From: Spirochaetaceae bacterium
Lineage (GTDB): Bacteria; Spirochaetota; Spirochaetia; SZUA-6; Bin103
NCBI GenBank assembly: GCA_028820215.1
Contig: JAPPKD010000380.1
Location: forward strand, 1 to 6,777
Direction of reading: 5' to 3'
DNA length: 6,777 bases
Position numbers and translations under genes: made by a program. Positions 6,193-6,777 of the stretch are shown one piece after another (the first letter of the stretch is position 1; each line of letters opens with the position of its first letter). The notes under the pieces are model-generated. The model had not been told where the DNA came from. It was given only the letters and a program-made list of their open reading frames with translations, and made no database searches.

Positions 6193-6341
6193 GCTCGCCT
6201 GGCGCGGTCCGCTTCAGCATCGTGCGCGTCGCAAACGAGAAGACGGTGCGCTTGGACGTCGAGGAGGCGCTCAGTGTTCCCGGAGCAGCGGGGTATCGAT
6301 CAACATTGCAGCAGCGAGACCGCTCCCGGTTGACGAGGTAA
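6177..6341 (+). CDS. Possible small gene or gene remnant (54 codons)
   Basis: An open frame runs from ATG 6177 to TAA 6339-6341. Codons 10-32 look protein-like: VRFSIVRVANEKTVRLDVEE (11-30) alternates hydrophobic and charged residues like beta strands, and its third codon positions are almost all G or C, as in the neighbouring genes. The remaining codons lose this bias, and the peptide becomes arginine-rich and unstructured. There is no SD before the ATG. The frame starts inside the CATGG repeats, and its stop lies in the promoter of the next gene. I recognise no family. It could be a real small protein, a truncated relic, or chance in GC-rich DNA. Confidence 0.22.
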   Translation: MGNNSSSPGAVRFSIVRVANEKTVRLDVEEALSVPGAAGYRSTLQQRDRSRLTR

Positions 6342-6358
6342 GGGATATTCCTTACAGT
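6330..6358 (+). promoter_or_regulatory. Promoter of the PrlF-type antitoxin gene
   Basis: TTGACG (6330-6335) and TACAGT (6353-6358) are spaced by the ideal 17 bp, matching consensus at 5 of 6 and 4 of 6 positions. The expected start near 6365 gives a leader of about 23 nt containing the ribosome binding site. This is the best promoter in the window. Confidence 0.6.
6338..6355. promoter_or_regulatory. 18-bp palindromic operator over the PrlF promoter
   Basis: GTAAGG (6338-6343) and CCTTAC (6350-6355) are perfect reverse complements around GATATT, whose central ATAT is itself symmetric, so 16 of 18 positions are symmetric. The element covers most of the spacer and half of the -10. That is where an AbrB-fold antitoxin dimer would be expected to bind for autorepression. 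Confidence 0.55.
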
Positions 6359-6372
6359 GCCGTCGAAACCAG

Positions 6373-6379
6373 GGAGGAG
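6373..6379 (+). promoter_or_regulatory. Ribosome binding site deciding the PrlF start
   Basis: GGAGGAG lies 8 nt before the ATG at 6388. An in-frame GTG at 6379 overlaps this motif and cannot use it, so the ATG is the start. Confidence 0.7.
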
Positions 6380-6387
6380 TGTCGATC

Positions 6388-6708
6388 ATGTCGATCATCC
6401 ACGAAGTCGCCACGATGACCGCGAAAGGCCAGATCACGGTGCCTAAGCCGATCCGCCAGGCACTCGGCGCCGACGCCGGAACCAAGGTGACGTTCGAACT
6501 GCACGGAAACGGACAAATCAGTGTGAGCCGCGCTGACGCCGAGCACGAAGACCCAGCCATCGGAGCATTTCTCGACCTGCTCGAACGCGACATCAAGGCC
6601 GGACGCCTGATCGAGCAACTGCCCGACGGTCTGGCACGGACAGTGCTGGAAGACACGGAACTCGACGTCGATCTCCATGAGCCTATCGAGGGCGACGTGG
6701 ATCTGTAG
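6388..6708 (+). CDS. prlF: PrlF-family antitoxin with AbrB/MazE DNA-binding domain
   Basis: The 106-residue product has a swapped-hairpin AbrB domain at residues 5-50, with the signature TAKGQITVPKPIRQALG (11-27) and then GTKVTFELHGNGQISV (31-46). The second half is the PrlF (SohA)-type tail: EHEDPAIGAFLDLLERDI (52-69), followed by an acidic C-terminus rich in D and E (88-106). PrlF proteins neutralise YhaV, a RelE-superfamily ribonuclease, and repress their own operon through the AbrB domain. The promoter here carries a strong palindrome that fits this. The toxin is usually the next gene downstream. In the remaining 69 bases no toxin start is visible, so it would have to begin beyond the window, or it is missing. 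Confidence 0.85.
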   Translation: MSIIHEVATMTAKGQITVPKPIRQALGADAGTKVTFELHGNGQISVSRADAEHEDPAIGAFLDLLERDIKAGRLIEQLPDGLARTVLEDTELDVDLHEPIEGDVDL

Positions 6709-6740
6709 TACGGGGTACTAGTCGGAACTTCCAGAGGAAG
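6706..6740 (+). other. Two short hairpins after the PrlF gene
   Basis: TAGTAC-GGG-GTACTA (6706-6720) forms a perfect 6-bp stem that includes the prlF stop codon. CTTCC-AGA-GGAAG (6728-6740) forms a 5-bp stem. Neither is followed by a T-run, so they are not standard terminators. They could modulate transcription or mRNA decay between antitoxin and downstream gene, or be incidental. Confidence 0.3.
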
Positions 6741-6772
6741 ATCGTTGATAAGCTCTGTGGTGGGCTTGAAAT

Positions 6773-6777
6773 AGGAG
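6773..6777 (+). promoter_or_regulatory. Possible ribosome binding site of a gene beyond the edge
   Basis: The window ends in AGGAG, a good SD core on the + strand. If a start codon follows within about 5-10 nt, it would belong to a gene co-transcribed with prlF, most simply its toxin. This cannot be tested with the bases given. Confidence 0.3.

Noticed and set aside
6001..6333. + strand frames opposite the antitoxin gene
   Set aside because: No SD and no domain; they span the antisense of a gene with a clear Phd fold and cross the repeat and promoter region.
1..6777. CRISPR array, tRNA, rRNA, insertion sequence or att site
   Set aside because: No regularly spaced long repeats, no cloverleaf-like segment with a CCA end, no transposase or integrase motif, and no paired terminal repeats were seen.

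Overview
This is a GC-rich window, clearly bacterial. It carries a tripartite TRAP transporter operon, a YCII-family protein and two type II toxin-antitoxin (TA) modules. The DctP-DctQ-DctM set, the gene density and the strongly G/C-ending codons fit a proteobacterium, perhaps alpha- or a related lineage. No ribosomal RNA or other lineage marker is present, so the assignment is only a guess.

Left part (1-301): I see no supportable gene. It holds small repeats and then a promoter-like region: a perfect TTGACA inside the 11-bp palindrome TTGACAGTCAA, followed by a strong Shine-Dalgarno (SD). Next comes a tight four-gene + strand operon (302-4986): a periplasmic TRAP solute receptor (DctP), the small (DctQ) and large (DctM) membrane subunits, and, 6 nt after dctM, a 583-residue NCS2/SLC23-type permease. 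The permease carries an extra cytosolic C-terminal domain that looks like a degenerate RsbW/anti-sigma (GHKL-type) fold. This fusion, whose membrane domain also lacks the usual nucleobase-binding signature residues, is the most interesting item in the window. A Na+-linked TRAP importer and a nucleobase-type permease are probably co-expressed, possibly for the same or related substrates. The substrate cannot be read from the sequence.

Middle (4987-5461): a separate promoter and a good SD precede a 99-residue YCII-domain protein. It is convergent with the TA genes that follow.

Right part (5462-6777): on the minus strand, a Phd/YefM-type antitoxin overlaps a PIN-domain (VapC-type) toxin by ATGA. 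Three exact 11-bp-spaced CATGG repeats sit on the antitoxin start and its putative leaderless promoter. On the plus strand, a PrlF/AbrB-type antitoxin gene has a good promoter whose spacer and -10 are covered by an 18-bp palindrome (GTAAGG...CCTTAC). Its expected YhaV-type toxin is not in the window. The window ends on an AGGAG motif that could be the ribosome binding site of the next gene. Between the two TA modules lies a 54-codon open frame with coding-like composition that may be a small gene or a gene remnant.
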